From: Lysobacterales bacterium
Lineage (GTDB): Bacteria; Pseudomonadota; Gammaproteobacteria; Xanthomonadales; SZUA-5
Assembly: GCA_022841325.1 (NCBI GenBank)
Contig: JALHRS010000002.1
Span: 62,001 to 126,000 of the forward strand
Length of the DNA stretch: 64,000 nt
Direction: 5' to 3'
The notes under the pieces are model-generated. The model saw nothing but the letters and a program-made list of their open reading frames with translations, was not told the DNA's origin and ran no database searches. Each line of letters opens with the position of its first letter. The stretch's first letter is position 1. The translations under genes and the position numbers were made by a program. Below are positions 35,325 to 44,564 of the stretch, in pieces.

Positions 35325-36002
35325 TCAGCACTTGCCCGTGGCCCGCCGCAGATTGATTCGTGCCTGGGCATCCCAGCGTGCGTGACCGTATTCGCTGAGG
35401 TAGATGCGCGGACGCTTCAGTAGTCCCGCCAGGAATTGCCTGCGCTTGAATCGAAACACGAATCCGGGAACAACGCCGCGGTATTCCTCGGCAATGGCGG
35501 CGTTGTAGCGGTCAAAGGATGCCGCGTCGGCGCCGAGGATGGCCATGTCGCAGTCGAGGAAAAGCGCGGCGTCGGCATCGACATCTTCCGGGCGCAGTGC
35601 TCCGTGCCGTGCGGTGAGCTCGATCAGTTCGCGGACGCGAGCGAGCTCCAGTCCCGGCAGATCGGCCAGTTCATGCAACGCCAGATCGGCGCTGCAGCGT
35701 TCATTGTCGGAACGGCCGGGCTGGTAGACGGCATCGTGGTAGAGCACCGCCAGCTGGATTTCGCGCGGCTGTTGCCAGCCAGGTCCGGCAGCCACGGCGT
35801 GGTAGTGGCGCAGCACTTCGAGTACATGGCCGAAGTGGTGGTAGGCGCGTGGCGGACTCCGGTAGGCGTCGGTCAGCGCCTCCCGCTGCGGCTCGGGCAA
35901 CAGCCAGCCGTCGGCGCTGCGCAACAGGGAATCGGGAGAGGTCCAGTCGATCGCCGCAAGCCCGTGATGGCGGCCGCCGGAAGGCGCGGCCCATGCGACC
36001 AT
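35325..36002 (-). CDS. HD-superfamily metal-dependent phosphohydrolase (COG4339-like)
   Basis: Starting at ATG 36002, the product is 225 residues. Metal-binding signatures are YHHFGHVLEVLRHY, the HD pair in AVLYHDAVYQPGRSDNE, and LDCDMAILGAD, typical of the predicted HD phosphohydrolase family. The substrate is unknown. It is divergent from the alpha/beta hydrolase, with ~40 nt between starts. Confidence 0.82.
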   Translation of the reverse strand: MVAWAAPSGGRHHGLAAIDWTSPDSLLRSADGWLLPEPQREALTDAYRSPPRAYHHFGHVLEVLRHYHAVAAGPGWQQPREIQLAVLYHDAVYQPGRSDNERCSADLALHELADLPGLELARVRELIELTARHGALRPEDVDADAALFLDCDMAILGADAASFDRYNAAIAEEYRGVVPGFVFRFKRRQFLAGLLKRPRIYLSEYGHARWDAQARINLRRATGKC

Positions 36003-36043
36003 TATCGGCCACAATGCCCGTGTACACCGTCAGGGGTCGCCGG

Positions 36044-36808
36044 ATGCTGCGCATGCTGAGTTTCGTTGTGGGCTTGGTCGTCGTCCTCTATTTCTTCCTC
36101 TGCGCGTTTCTCTGGGCATCGCAGAGACAGATGATCTTCCTGCCGCAGGGAACCCGGGTTGCGGCGCAGGCCACCGATTTCGAGTTGCGCAGTGACGGGT
36201 TGCGGTTGCGCGGCTGGCGCCTGAACCCCGGCCAGCCCTGCGCCCTGATCTATTTTGGCGGCAATGCCGAGGCCATCGACAATCAGCGCGAGCGCTTTGC
36301 CCGCTGGTTTCCGCAGCACACCATCTACCTGCTGGCCTATCGCGGCTATGGCGCCAGCGAGGGCAGCCCGTCGGAGGCCGCCCTGAAGCAGGACGCGCTG
36401 GCCCTGTACGACGCCATCATGGGCGCGCACGCCAGCATTGATGTGATCGGTCGCAGTGTCGGCAGCGGGCTGGCACTGTATCTGGCGGCGCGGCGTGCTA
36501 TCGCTCGAGTCGCGCTGATCACCCCCTACGACAGCCTGGTCGAAGTCGCGGCCAGGCACTATCCCGTGTTTCCGGTGCGCTGGCTCATGCATCAGCGCTT
36601 CGAGGCCACCGGCGATGCGGCCGAGGTGCGGGCGCCGACCTTGCTGCTGATCGCCAGGCATGACCAGATCATTCCACCGGCGCACGCCGAGGCGCTGGCG
36701 CGGGCTTTCGTCCATCCGCCCGAGATCCAGTGGCTGGACACCGATCACAACACGGTGGAGATGGATGCACGCTTCGCGCTGGCGCTACAGCGCTTCTTCC
36801 GCGAATAG
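36044..36808 (+). CDS. Membrane-anchored alpha/beta hydrolase (BEM46/YhhT-like)
   Basis: I start at ATG 36044, which has AGGGG eight nt upstream; an in-frame ATG at 36014 is the alternative. 254 residues. The N-terminal helix MLSFVVGLVVVLYFFLCAFLW is a signal anchor. YFGGNAEAIDN (oxyanion region), AYRGYGASEG, nucleophile elbow IGRSVGSG, acid in ARHDQIIPP and His in DTDHNTVE complete a catalytic triad. It resembles bacterial BEM46-type hydrolases; the substrate is unknown. Confidence 0.85.
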   Translation: MLRMLSFVVGLVVVLYFFLCAFLWASQRQMIFLPQGTRVAAQATDFELRSDGLRLRGWRLNPGQPCALIYFGGNAEAIDNQRERFARWFPQHTIYLLAYRGYGASEGSPSEAALKQDALALYDAIMGAHASIDVIGRSVGSGLALYLAARRAIARVALITPYDSLVEVAARHYPVFPVRWLMHQRFEATGDAAEVRAPTLLLIARHDQIIPPAHAEALARAFVHPPEIQWLDTDHNTVEMDARFALALQRFFRE

Positions 36809-36817
36809 TCGCGTCCT

Positions 36818-36900
36818 GTAGCCCGGGTAAGCCGAAGGCGCACCCGGGGAGCCCTTTGCGATCACATCCCAGGTGCGCCTGCGGCTTACCTGTGCTACGG
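36818..36900. repeat. Palindromic repeat family C (GTAGCCCGGGTAAGCC)
   Basis: Inverted arms GTAGCCCGGGTAAGCCGAAG and GCCTGCGGCTTACC...GCTAC enclose GGCGCACCCGGG. A second copy lies at 60685-60769. Both directly follow the 3' end of a plus-strand gene or its terminator. Confidence 0.8.
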
Positions 36901-36953
36901 GGGTGCCGAAGCGTCCGATTCTCATGGGCCGAGGGCCAGGCGGATCCGAGCGC

Positions 36954-36980
36954 AAAAAAAGGCCCGCCGAAGCGGGCCTT
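36954..36980 (-). terminator. Rho-independent terminator, minus strand
   Basis: Stem GGCCCGC/GCGGGCC with a 4-nt loop (36961-36978), followed on the minus strand by seven T (36954-36960). It lies 25 nt beyond the stop of the short minus-strand frame at 37005-37214. Confidence 0.85.
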
Positions 36981-37004
36981 GTATCTTCCGTCGTAACTGA
37001 CGGA

Positions 37005-37214
37005 TCAGTAGTTCACGCTCGCGCTGTTGCTGCAGGTCGTGGTGCCCGCATCGCACACCTGGTAGACCACCCAGTGGGTGAGTCTCGCTACGGGGCAGAG
37101 TGCATGATTCTGGCGGAACAGGGCTGCGTTCCAACGCGCTGGAATAGCGGGGCTATTCCGCCTCATTGCGCCCCTTGCCCTGCACCCCATGGCCGCACCC
37201 TCTGCCCCGTCCAA
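37005..37214 (-). pseudogene. Short ORF or gene remnant ahead of a strong terminator
   Basis: A 69-codon frame from a TTG start. Only the last ~25 residues look protein-like (LTHWVVYQVCDAGTTTCSNS, ending ASVNY). The first part has composition typical of non-coding high-GC frames. A good intrinsic terminator follows the stop, so a minus-strand transcript very probably ends here. It could be the 3' remnant of a truncated secreted protein gene or a short unannotated gene. I do not recognise a family. Confidence 0.35.
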
Positions 37215-37303
37215 CTGAGGTTTCCAGGTTCAATCGATCCTGGCTCTGCTGTCATCCGCTCTGATCTGCGACATCTGCGGATGATGGCTTTCAATCGGCG
37301 TGC

Positions 37304-39253
37304 TCAATCCGCGGTCGCATCCGCTGCCGGCAAGACCCGCACTTCGACGCTGCTGGCCTGCTCCGGCGAGCGATGGATCCGGTGCGTGGCGCGGACGAAG
37401 TCTTCGGCCCTGGCCTCGAAGATATTCGGCACGAAGGTCTGCGGATTGCGGTCGATGAAGGGGAACCAGGTCGATTGCACCTGGATCATGATGCGATGAC
37501 CGCGCTGGAAGGTGTGGAAGACATCGTTGATGGCGAAGTTCACCGGGGTGGCCAGATCCGGTGTGAACGGCAGAGGCTGCTCGTAGGATTCGCGGTAGCG
37601 GCCGCGGAAGGGTTCACCACGCACCAGCGTCTGCTGGCCGCCGCGGTTCTTGCGTCCGGATTCGAGGTCGGTCTGGTCCCAGCCGCGCGGATCGCCGGGT
37701 GACACATCGATCAGTTTGATCACCACGTCCGCATCGGTGGCGCTGGTGCTGAACCAGAGATCGGCATGCAGCGGGCCGGCCAGTGTCAGATCCTGTTCCA
37801 GCGGCGCGGTCTGGTAGACCAGCACATCCGGACGGCGGGCAGCGAAACGCTGGTCTTCCGTCATGTAATCGCGGCTCCAGCGCTGGCTGATTTCCTGGGT
37901 GTAGGGCACCGGTTTGGCCGGATCGCTGGGGTAGTCATCGGCACCCGGGGCGGTGGGCGGATTCCACTCGAGTCGGCCTTCGGCGTGGAAATACAGGCGA
38001 CGCGGCTGGGCAGCGGCCGGCGGCCATTGCTCGAAGCGGCGCCAGCGATTGGCACCGGTTTCGAACACCAGCGCCTCAGGCAGTCCGGCCTCCTCGCCGT
38101 CCTTGAGATACTGCTTGAAGAAGGCCAGTCCCAGCGGCTGGAAGTACTCAGCGGTGTTGAAGCCGAACTCGGCATCACCCAGGCGATCGCCCTTGCCACG
38201 CGCCCAGCCGCCGTGGGGCCAGGGGCCCATCACCAGCATGTTGCGCGACTTCGGATTGCCGCGCTCGATGGCGGCGTAGGTCTGCAAGGGGCCATAGAGA
38301 TCTTCGGTGTCGTACCAGCCACCGACGACCAGCGTGGCCGCGCCGACATTCTTCAGGTGCGGCAGGATGCTGCGCGCCTTCCAGAAATCATCGTAGTCCG
38401 GGTGAGCGACGATATCGTTCCAGAAGGCCACCGGCTCCTTGAAGCTGGATGGCACATTGGCCAGCGGTCCCAGATCGAGGAAGTACTGGTAGCCATCGGG
38501 CGTGCCGAAATCGAAGCGGTCCCAGGATTCATCATCGGTGGGTGCCGGGCGCGGTTTGCCGAAGCCGGAGAAGAAGGCATAGGCCAGTTGCAGATTGAAG
38601 GCGCCGTGGCGATGCATGTCGTCGCCGCGCCACCAGTCGGCAATCGGCGCCTGCGGCGACACCGCTTTCAGTGCCGGATGGCTGTCGATGGCCGCCATCG
38701 AGGCGTAGAAACCGGGATAGGAGATGCCCCACTGGCCGACCTTGCCGTTGTGATGCGCCACATGCTTCAACAACCACTCGATGGTGTCGTAGCTGTCGCT
38801 GGATTCATCGATCTCGGTGCCGCGCTTGTCCGGGCGATGCGGGCGCATGTTGACGAATTCGCCCTCGCTCATGTGCTGGCCACGCACATCCTGGAACACG
38901 AAGATGAAGCCCTCCTTCTCGTAGGCCTCGGTCGGTCCCAGCGCGGCCTTGTAGCGATCCAGCCCGTAGGGTGACACCGAGTACGGCGTGCGCACCATCA
39001 GCAGCGGATAGGGCTTGGCCTTGCTGGCATCGTTGGGCACATAGACGGCGGTGAACAGGCGCACGCCATCGCGCATCGGGATGCGGTATTCGTACTTGGT
39101 ATAGCCGGCGCGGATGGCCTGGGCGCGTTCGTCGGGTGCTGCCAGGGTGATCGTGGTTTGCGCGGCGGCGACATCGCTGAGATCAGGCTCGGTGCCAGGC
39201 GTCTGCGCGCCCGCCAAGCCGGCCAGCAGACACAAAGTCCACGCTGCGCGCAT
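37304..39253 (-). CDS. Exported CocE/NonD family hydrolase (S15-type acyl hydrolase)
   Basis: 649 residues with a short signal peptide (MRAAWTLCLLAGLAGA). The N-terminal alpha/beta hydrolase carries YRIPMRDGVRLFTAVYVPND, VFQDVRGQHMSEGEF, the nucleophile elbow GQWGISYPGFYAS, and the helical-cap region VGGWYDTEDLYGP. The C-terminal jelly-roll is the X-Pro dipeptidyl-peptidase C domain (AGPLHADLWFSTSATDADVV, FQRGHRIMIQV). The family includes cocaine esterase, glutaryl-7-ACA acylase and alpha-amino-acid ester hydrolases. The exact substrate is unknown; a periplasmic location is inferred. Confidence 0.9.
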   Translation of the reverse strand: MRAAWTLCLLAGLAGAQTPGTEPDLSDVAAAQTTITLAAPDERAQAIRAGYTKYEYRIPMRDGVRLFTAVYVPNDASKAKPYPLLMVRTPYSVSPYGLDRYKAALGPTEAYEKEGFIFVFQDVRGQHMSEGEFVNMRPHRPDKRGTEIDESSDSYDTIEWLLKHVAHHNGKVGQWGISYPGFYASMAAIDSHPALKAVSPQAPIADWWRGDDMHRHGAFNLQLAYAFFSGFGKPRPAPTDDESWDRFDFGTPDGYQYFLDLGPLANVPSSFKEPVAFWNDIVAHPDYDDFWKARSILPHLKNVGAATLVVGGWYDTEDLYGPLQTYAAIERGNPKSRNMLVMGPWPHGGWARGKGDRLGDAEFGFNTAEYFQPLGLAFFKQYLKDGEEAGLPEALVFETGANRWRRFEQWPPAAAQPRRLYFHAEGRLEWNPPTAPGADDYPSDPAKPVPYTQEISQRWSRDYMTEDQRFAARRPDVLVYQTAPLEQDLTLAGPLHADLWFSTSATDADVVIKLIDVSPGDPRGWDQTDLESGRKNRGGQQTLVRGEPFRGRYRESYEQPLPFTPDLATPVNFAINDVFHTFQRGHRIMIQVQSTWFPFIDRNPQTFVPNIFEARAEDFVRATHRIHRSPEQASSVEVRVLPAADATAD

Positions 39254-39344
39254 CGCTCACTCCAACCCGATTTTGGAGCGTCGAAGATAGCGCAGGCTTG
39301 CTGTGCAATCCGGTTTGCTGTTGGAGGTCATCTCGCGACCAGAG

Positions 39345-39450
39345 CCCCGCTGAGCGGCTTCGCCGCACAACGGGCTACGAAGCAGCGCTCTGGCTTTGTA
39401 GCCCGAACTGCGCACAGCGCTGTCCGGGCGGTGACGCGCCGGAGCACCGC
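39345..39450. repeat. Intergenic inverted repeat with GTAGCCCG arms
   Basis: It contains CGCACAACGGGCTACGAAG and, inverted, CTTTGTAGCCCGAACTGCGC, so the arms can pair across ~40 nt. It lies between the CocE-like gene and the giant repeat-protein gene. Confidence 0.55.
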
Positions 39451-39493
39451 CTGGCGCTGCGCCCTGGTCGGCCAGAGCGCAGCGCATGGACAG

Positions 39494-42400
39494 CTATTCG
39501 AAGCCGTTGGCAAACACCGGATCAGGCAGGGTCAGCACGAAGTCGATATTGCCGATCTGGGCGGATGCCGGGACCGCGATCGGCGTGCCGCTGAGCGGAT
39601 TGCAGCCACCGCCGCAGACGGCACCACCGAACAGGCGGTCCTGAAGTCCGAGGTTGTTGCGGGTACGGGCAAAGTAGTTGCCCGCCGGCAGGCCATTGAC
39701 CGCATACACACCCTGCGAATTGCTGGTGGCGGTGCCGGCCAGACGCCCGGCGCTGTCGTAGATGTCGACGCCGACCAGTTGCAGCGGCTGTCCGGACCCA
39801 TTGCGCACGGTGCCGGTCAGGCCCAGGCCTGCGGTTGCCAGGCTGAAGTCGATGCCGGCCACCGGCGTGGTGCTGACATTGATCGCCGTGCCGGTGGTGA
39901 CGTTGCAGGCCAGCAGGCAGTTCTGGCCGTTGTACAGGCGGTTGACGTAGCCGTTGCCAGCGCCGCGACTGACGCCGTTGGCAGTTGCCGCGTAATAGGT
40001 ACCTGAAGGCAGACTGCCTTCGCTGAGGTACTGGCCGGCGCCATTGGTGATGGCCTGCCCGACAGCGGCTCCGCTGCTGTTGAAGAAGTACACGGTCACA
40101 CTCGCCAACGGGGCGTTGTTGCCGGCATCGCGCACGGTACCGGCGATGGTCTGGCCGGTGGGCAGGCGCAGATTGATGTTGGCCGGGCCGGTGCTGACAG
40201 CGGCGCTGGAGCGGGTACTGAGCACGATCGGCGTGCCGAGGGCAGCGACATTGCAGGCGCCGGCCGGACAGGGCACGTTGGCGTAGAGCTGATCGACCAG
40301 ACCCGAACTGTTGCGGATCAGCACGTAGTAGGTGCCGTTGGCGACGCCGCTGAATTCCCAGACGCCGTTGCTGATCGGCGTGCTGGCGACTTCGGCGCCG
40401 GTGGCGTCCAGCAACAGGGCGGTGCCGGTGGGCAGCGGGTTGTTGAAGGTGTCACCGGCGGTGCCGGAGATCGTGCTGCCCGGGGTCAGCGCGAAATTGA
40501 TGCCGCTGATTGGCGCTGCCCCGAGCACGATCGGTGTGCCAGATAGCGCCAGGCAAGGCGTGGGCGTGCAGGAAATGCCGCTGTGCACCTGGTTGACGAA
40601 GCCCGAGAGATTGGCCGTGCGCAAGCGGTAGGTGCCCGGCTGCAGGCCGGCGATGGAATAGTCGCCGCTGGCATTGGTCTGGGTCTGGCCGGCAATGAAG
40701 CCGCCGGTGTCGAAGGCCACCACCCGCGCCAGCGCGATGCCGGCGCCGCCGACGGCATTGGTCACGCGGCCACTGATCGAGCTGCCGCCAGTCAGCGTGA
40801 AATCGACCAGACCGGTGCCTAGGCCCGAACTGACCGGCACCGCCGTACCGCTCAGCACATCGCAATAGCCGCTGCAGGGCAGGGCGTTGAAGACCTGGTC
40901 GACAAAGCCCAGGCTCTGTTGCGTGCGCACGAAGAAGTTGCCGCTGGGCAGCGTGTTGATCTGGTAGTTGCCGGAGGCATTTGTAGAGATCTGCCCGACC
41001 GGAATGCCGAGGCTGTTGTAGACCTGCACATTGGCGCCCACGATCGGCGCTACCGGCCCGGACCTGACCGTGCCACTGATCGAACCACCGTTGTTGAGCA
41101 CGAAGTTCTGGCCGCTCAAGGTGGTTCCGGCGGTGACCGCGATGGCGCTGCCGTTGAGCCCGTTGCAGGCGGCCGGGCAGGGGGTGGACGGGAAGGCCAG
41201 GTCAATGAACCCGGTCGAGCCGCGGGTCACCATGTGGTAACTGCCTGCCGGGAGGCCATCGAAGCGATAGACGCCAGCGCCATTGCTGGTACTGGTCAGG
41301 GCCACGGCGCCGCTGGCCGCCAGCAGCTGCACCGCGATCCCGGAGACGGGCGCGCCGCCGCTGGACGCCGTGATGGTGCCGGTGATTGCGGCTGGCGTGG
41401 CCAGGGTCAGATCGGCCGTGAACAGTGAGGTCGTGGGCGGTGCCAGATCGATCGGCGTGCCCGAGCGTACCTGACAGGCATTGCCCACGCAGGATAGTGC
41501 GCTGAACAGCGCATCGGCACGGCCCAGGGTGTCGCGGGTGCGCACATAGTAGCGTCCGGCTGGCAAACCCGAAAAGGCGTAAAGACCGGCTGCGTCAGAC
41601 GAGCTGGTGCGCAGCAGATTGCCGATGGCGCCGTAGAGTTCGACCGGCACATTGGCCGCCGGCGCCGCGCCCAGCCTGACCGTACCCTGCACGGTGGCCG
41701 AGAGATCCAGCGCGAAGTTGATGCTGCCGGTCGTTGCCGTGCCCGAAACGACCACGGCAGTTCCATCCAGCGGGTTGCAGAAGGGATCGCAGATGATGTT
41801 GTTGTAGGCCTCATCCAGGAAGCCCAGGGCATTGGTGGTGGTCACATAGTAGGTGCCCGGCGACAGGCCATACACCTGGTAGCTGCCGCCGACGACGCTC
41901 TTGGCCACGCCAGCAAGGCGTCCGGCGCTGTTGTAGACCTTGACGTCGACGCCGGCGATCGGCGCGCCACCGCTGCTGGCCGTGATTTGCCCCGAGATGC
42001 TGCCACCCTTGAGCAGCGGGAAGTCGATGCCGGTGGTGTCGACGCCGGTCACGGTGAATCCGGTGCCGGTGGTGATGCCACAGCTGCCGTAGGGGCAGGC
42101 CAGGCCGTTGTAGGCCTGATCGACGTAGCCAAAGCCGAAGCTGAAGTTGTTGCGCAGCAGGAAGGTTGACGCGTACAGCGTGGTGCCGGCGGTGAAGCCG
42201 GTGCGCGAGTAGTAGTTGCCGGCTCGGTCGACCTGCGCGAACCCCGCGTAGTTGTCGAGTGTGTTGTTGAAGCCGATGCCGCCGCAGCCGCCCAGACCCA
42301 CTGCAGGATCATAGGCGCGACAATCCGGTGGATTGCCGCCATCGCTGACGCGGCCGCGAACCAGCGCGCCGCGCGGCATGGTCACATTGATGGTGGACAG

Positions 42401-44347
42401 CGTGCTGCCGGTGGTGGCGAACAGCGGTGGCAACACCGATTGATCGCAGCCGCCGCGCGGACAGGGCGTGCCGCCGAAGGCGGTGTCGACAAAGCCGATC
42501 GCCGAGGTGCTGGCAAAGATGCCCTTGTAGATGCCCGGTGCCAGTCCGGTGGCGGTGTAGGTGCAGGCGACCGGCGTTGAGGTGGTCGGCGCCGTGCAGT
42601 TCAGGAAGGCGGCTTGGGCATAGGTGCTGCTGCCGTTGAACAACTCGATACGCATGCGATTGCGCAGAGCGGGCGCACCGGTCAGGCCGTCGGTGATGGC
42701 GCCGGTGATGGTGCCGCCACGCTGCAGGCTGAAATTGACCGTGGCGCTGCTGCCGGGGCCAGCCGCAGTGATCGTGACCGGTGTGCCGAACTCGCTGCAG
42801 CTCAGCGCCGTGCAGACCACGTTGCCGTTGTAGGTCAGCACATAGTTGGCGCTTCGGGCGTCGGCGCTGACATAGTAGACGCCGGGCGGGATGCCGCGAA
42901 TGGTGAAGTTGCCGCTGGCATCGGTGTAGCCCGAGCCTGCGCCCCCAATGGCGCGGTTGTAGACGCCGATGGACGCATTCGCAATGGGTGTGCCGGTGCC
43001 GCTTTCCAGCACCTGACCACTGATGGTGCCGAGGATCGGCAGCGTGATCTGTGGCAGCGCCTGCGGCGTGCCGGCGACGACCGTGATCGGCGCACTGGCA
43101 CTCAGAGGTTCGCAAATGGCTCCCGGGCAGGAGGTGCTGGGGAAGGCCACGCGACCGTGCGTGGATGACACCGGCAGAAAGGTGATCGGATCATTACTCG
43201 GCGGCCCGGCGATGATCCGGTAGGTGCCTGCACGCACGGCGGGGAAGGTGTAGTTGCCGCTGGCATCAGCCTGTGCCGAGTCGATGGTGTAGCGATCGTC
43301 GGAGTACAGCGAGACTTCGGCAAAGGGCACGGCGGCGCCGAGCGAATCGTTGACATTGCCACTGAGGGTTGCGGGTGCTGTCAACACTGGCACGATATTC
43401 GCACCGGAGAAATTGCCCCCGGCGGCTACCGTCACCAGCGTCGACGGCAGGTAGGGACAGTCAACGGCGGTGCACGGCACATTGCCGAGCGCTGTATTCA
43501 TCAGTCCCGCGCTGGCAGGCACATACCAGACGCGATAGGTGCCAGCCGGCAAGCCCTTGAGGGTGTAGTTGCCACCAACTACGCTGGTCGAGCTCTGGGT
43601 AAAGCCGTCCAGGGCCTGGGCAATGACGCTGCCATCACTGGCCGGGGCCACGCTGCCGCTGATCGCCGCGCCCACATTCAACTGAAAGTTGATGCCGCCG
43701 ACCGGAGTTCCGGTCAGCAAGGGCACGACGGTGCCGAAGTAGTTGGGACAGACAAAAAAGTTCTGACAGGCGAGGCCGTTGTAGACCTGGGTCAGATAGC
43801 CAGTGGCCGCTGCGGGGGTCGCAGCGCCGTTGTCCTGCGCCCGGATCAGATAGTTGCCGGGCGGCAGAGTCAGGGTATAGGCGCCACTGGCATCGGTACT
43901 GGCCTGGCTGACGATGCCGGCGCCGTTGACGCTGGTGCCCAGGCTGAATTCATTGGCCCGCACCGTCACATTCTGCAGCGGCGCGCCGCCGACTGCCGCC
44001 GTCACCGTGCCTGAAATCGTGGTCAGGGCCGACGGAGCGCGGCTATCGACCGTGACCGCGACGGGCACGGATTGCAGCAACTCGGTGGCCCACTGCAGCC
44101 GCTGCTGGCTCGCTGGACTCAGCTTCAGCTCGCCGCGTTCAGCCGCCAGCTGCAGCACTGCGATCTCCTGCAATTGCCGGTCGATCAGGTCTTTCTGGCC
44201 AGGGCCGCCAGCGCTGCGCTGGACCGTTTGTTCAGCCTGGCGGAGCGCTCGTGCCGCACCGTAGTCGTCGGTGTTTTGGGCAGAAACCTGGGTGCAGAGG
44301 CAGACGAGCCCGATCAGCAGGCTGACGGACTTGAGAAATCTGGGCAT
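39494..44347 (-). CDS. Giant exported carboxypeptidase-regulatory-like (CarboxypepD_reg/SdrD-B-like) repeat protein with -GFE tail
   Basis: The start at ATG 44347 (AAAGGA upstream) gives the signal MPRFLKSVSLLIGLVCLCTQVSA; 1617 residues. After a helical region (~25-120), about fourteen repeats of ~90-110 residues follow. Each is a beta-sandwich unit (ISGTVTAAVGGAPLQNVTV; ASGNYQINTLPSGNFFVRT) plus a loop with two close cysteines (FNALPCSGYCDVLSGTAVPV, YNNIICDPFCNPLDGTAVVV, HSGISCTPTPCLALSGTPIV). The regular Cys pairs suggest one disulphide per repeat outside the cytoplasm. It ends LPDPVFANGFE. Likely a surface or secreted adhesin or matrix protein; function not established. Confidence 0.88.
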   Translation of the reverse strand: MPRFLKSVSLLIGLVCLCTQVSAQNTDDYGAARALRQAEQTVQRSAGGPGQKDLIDRQLQEIAVLQLAAERGELKLSPASQQRLQWATELLQSVPVAVTVDSRAPSALTTISGTVTAAVGGAPLQNVTVRANEFSLGTSVNGAGIVSQASTDASGAYTLTLPPGNYLIRAQDNGAATPAAATGYLTQVYNGLACQNFFVCPNYFGTVVPLLTGTPVGGINFQLNVGAAISGSVAPASDGSVIAQALDGFTQSSTSVVGGNYTLKGLPAGTYRVWYVPASAGLMNTALGNVPCTAVDCPYLPSTLVTVAAGGNFSGANIVPVLTAPATLSGNVNDSLGAAVPFAEVSLYSDDRYTIDSAQADASGNYTFPAVRAGTYRIIAGPPSNDPITFLPVSSTHGRVAFPSTSCPGAICEPLSASAPITVVAGTPQALPQITLPILGTISGQVLESGTGTPIANASIGVYNRAIGGAGSGYTDASGNFTIRGIPPGVYYVSADARSANYVLTYNGNVVCTALSCSEFGTPVTITAAGPGSSATVNFSLQRGGTITGAITDGLTGAPALRNRMRIELFNGSSTYAQAAFLNCTAPTTSTPVACTYTATGLAPGIYKGIFASTSAIGFVDTAFGGTPCPRGGCDQSVLPPLFATTGSTLSTINVTMPRGALVRGRVSDGGNPPDCRAYDPAVGLGGCGGIGFNNTLDNYAGFAQVDRAGNYYSRTGFTAGTTLYASTFLLRNNFSFGFGYVDQAYNGLACPYGSCGITTGTGFTVTGVDTTGIDFPLLKGGSISGQITASSGGAPIAGVDVKVYNSAGRLAGVAKSVVGGSYQVYGLSPGTYYVTTTNALGFLDEAYNNIICDPFCNPLDGTAVVVSGTATTGSINFALDLSATVQGTVRLGAAPAANVPVELYGAIGNLLRTSSSDAAGLYAFSGLPAGRYYVRTRDTLGRADALFSALSCVGNACQVRSGTPIDLAPPTTSLFTADLTLATPAAITGTITASSGGAPVSGIAVQLLAASGAVALTSTSNGAGVYRFDGLPAGSYHMVTRGSTGFIDLAFPSTPCPAACNGLNGSAIAVTAGTTLSGQNFVLNNGGSISGTVRSGPVAPIVGANVQVYNSLGIPVGQISTNASGNYQINTLPSGNFFVRTQQSLGFVDQVFNALPCSGYCDVLSGTAVPVSSGLGTGLVDFTLTGGSSISGRVTNAVGGAGIALARVVAFDTGGFIAGQTQTNASGDYSIAGLQPGTYRLRTANLSGFVNQVHSGISCTPTPCLALSGTPIVLGAAPISGINFALTPGSTISGTAGDTFNNPLPTGTALLLDATGAEVASTPISNGVWEFSGVANGTYYVLIRNSSGLVDQLYANVPCPAGACNVAALGTPIVLSTRSSAAVSTGPANINLRLPTGQTIAGTVRDAGNNAPLASVTVYFFNSSGAAVGQAITNGAGQYLSEGSLPSGTYYAATANGVSRGAGNGYVNRLYNGQNCLLACNVTTGTAINVSTTPVAGIDFSLATAGLGLTGTVRNGSGQPLQLVGVDIYDSAGRLAGTATSNSQGVYAVNGLPAGNYFARTRNNLGLQDRLFGGAVCGGGCNPLSGTPIAVPASAQIGNIDFVLTLPDPVFANGFE

Positions 44348-44564
44348 TGGAGGTCCTTTGTGTACAGGCCAAAGATCACCACATGACGCCGCCGCGATAA
44401 ACCCACCGCGGACACGGCGCAGCGTCATTGTGGCTTCAGTCTACGCGCACAGTGCGTAACGGATGTGAGAGCAAACTGAGGCCAGCGCGACCTTCGAATT
44501 TTCCCAGAGTGCTTTGCCGCCGCCAGCGAAGGGAGCGCTGGATGTGGCCGGAGTCATCGATGCT

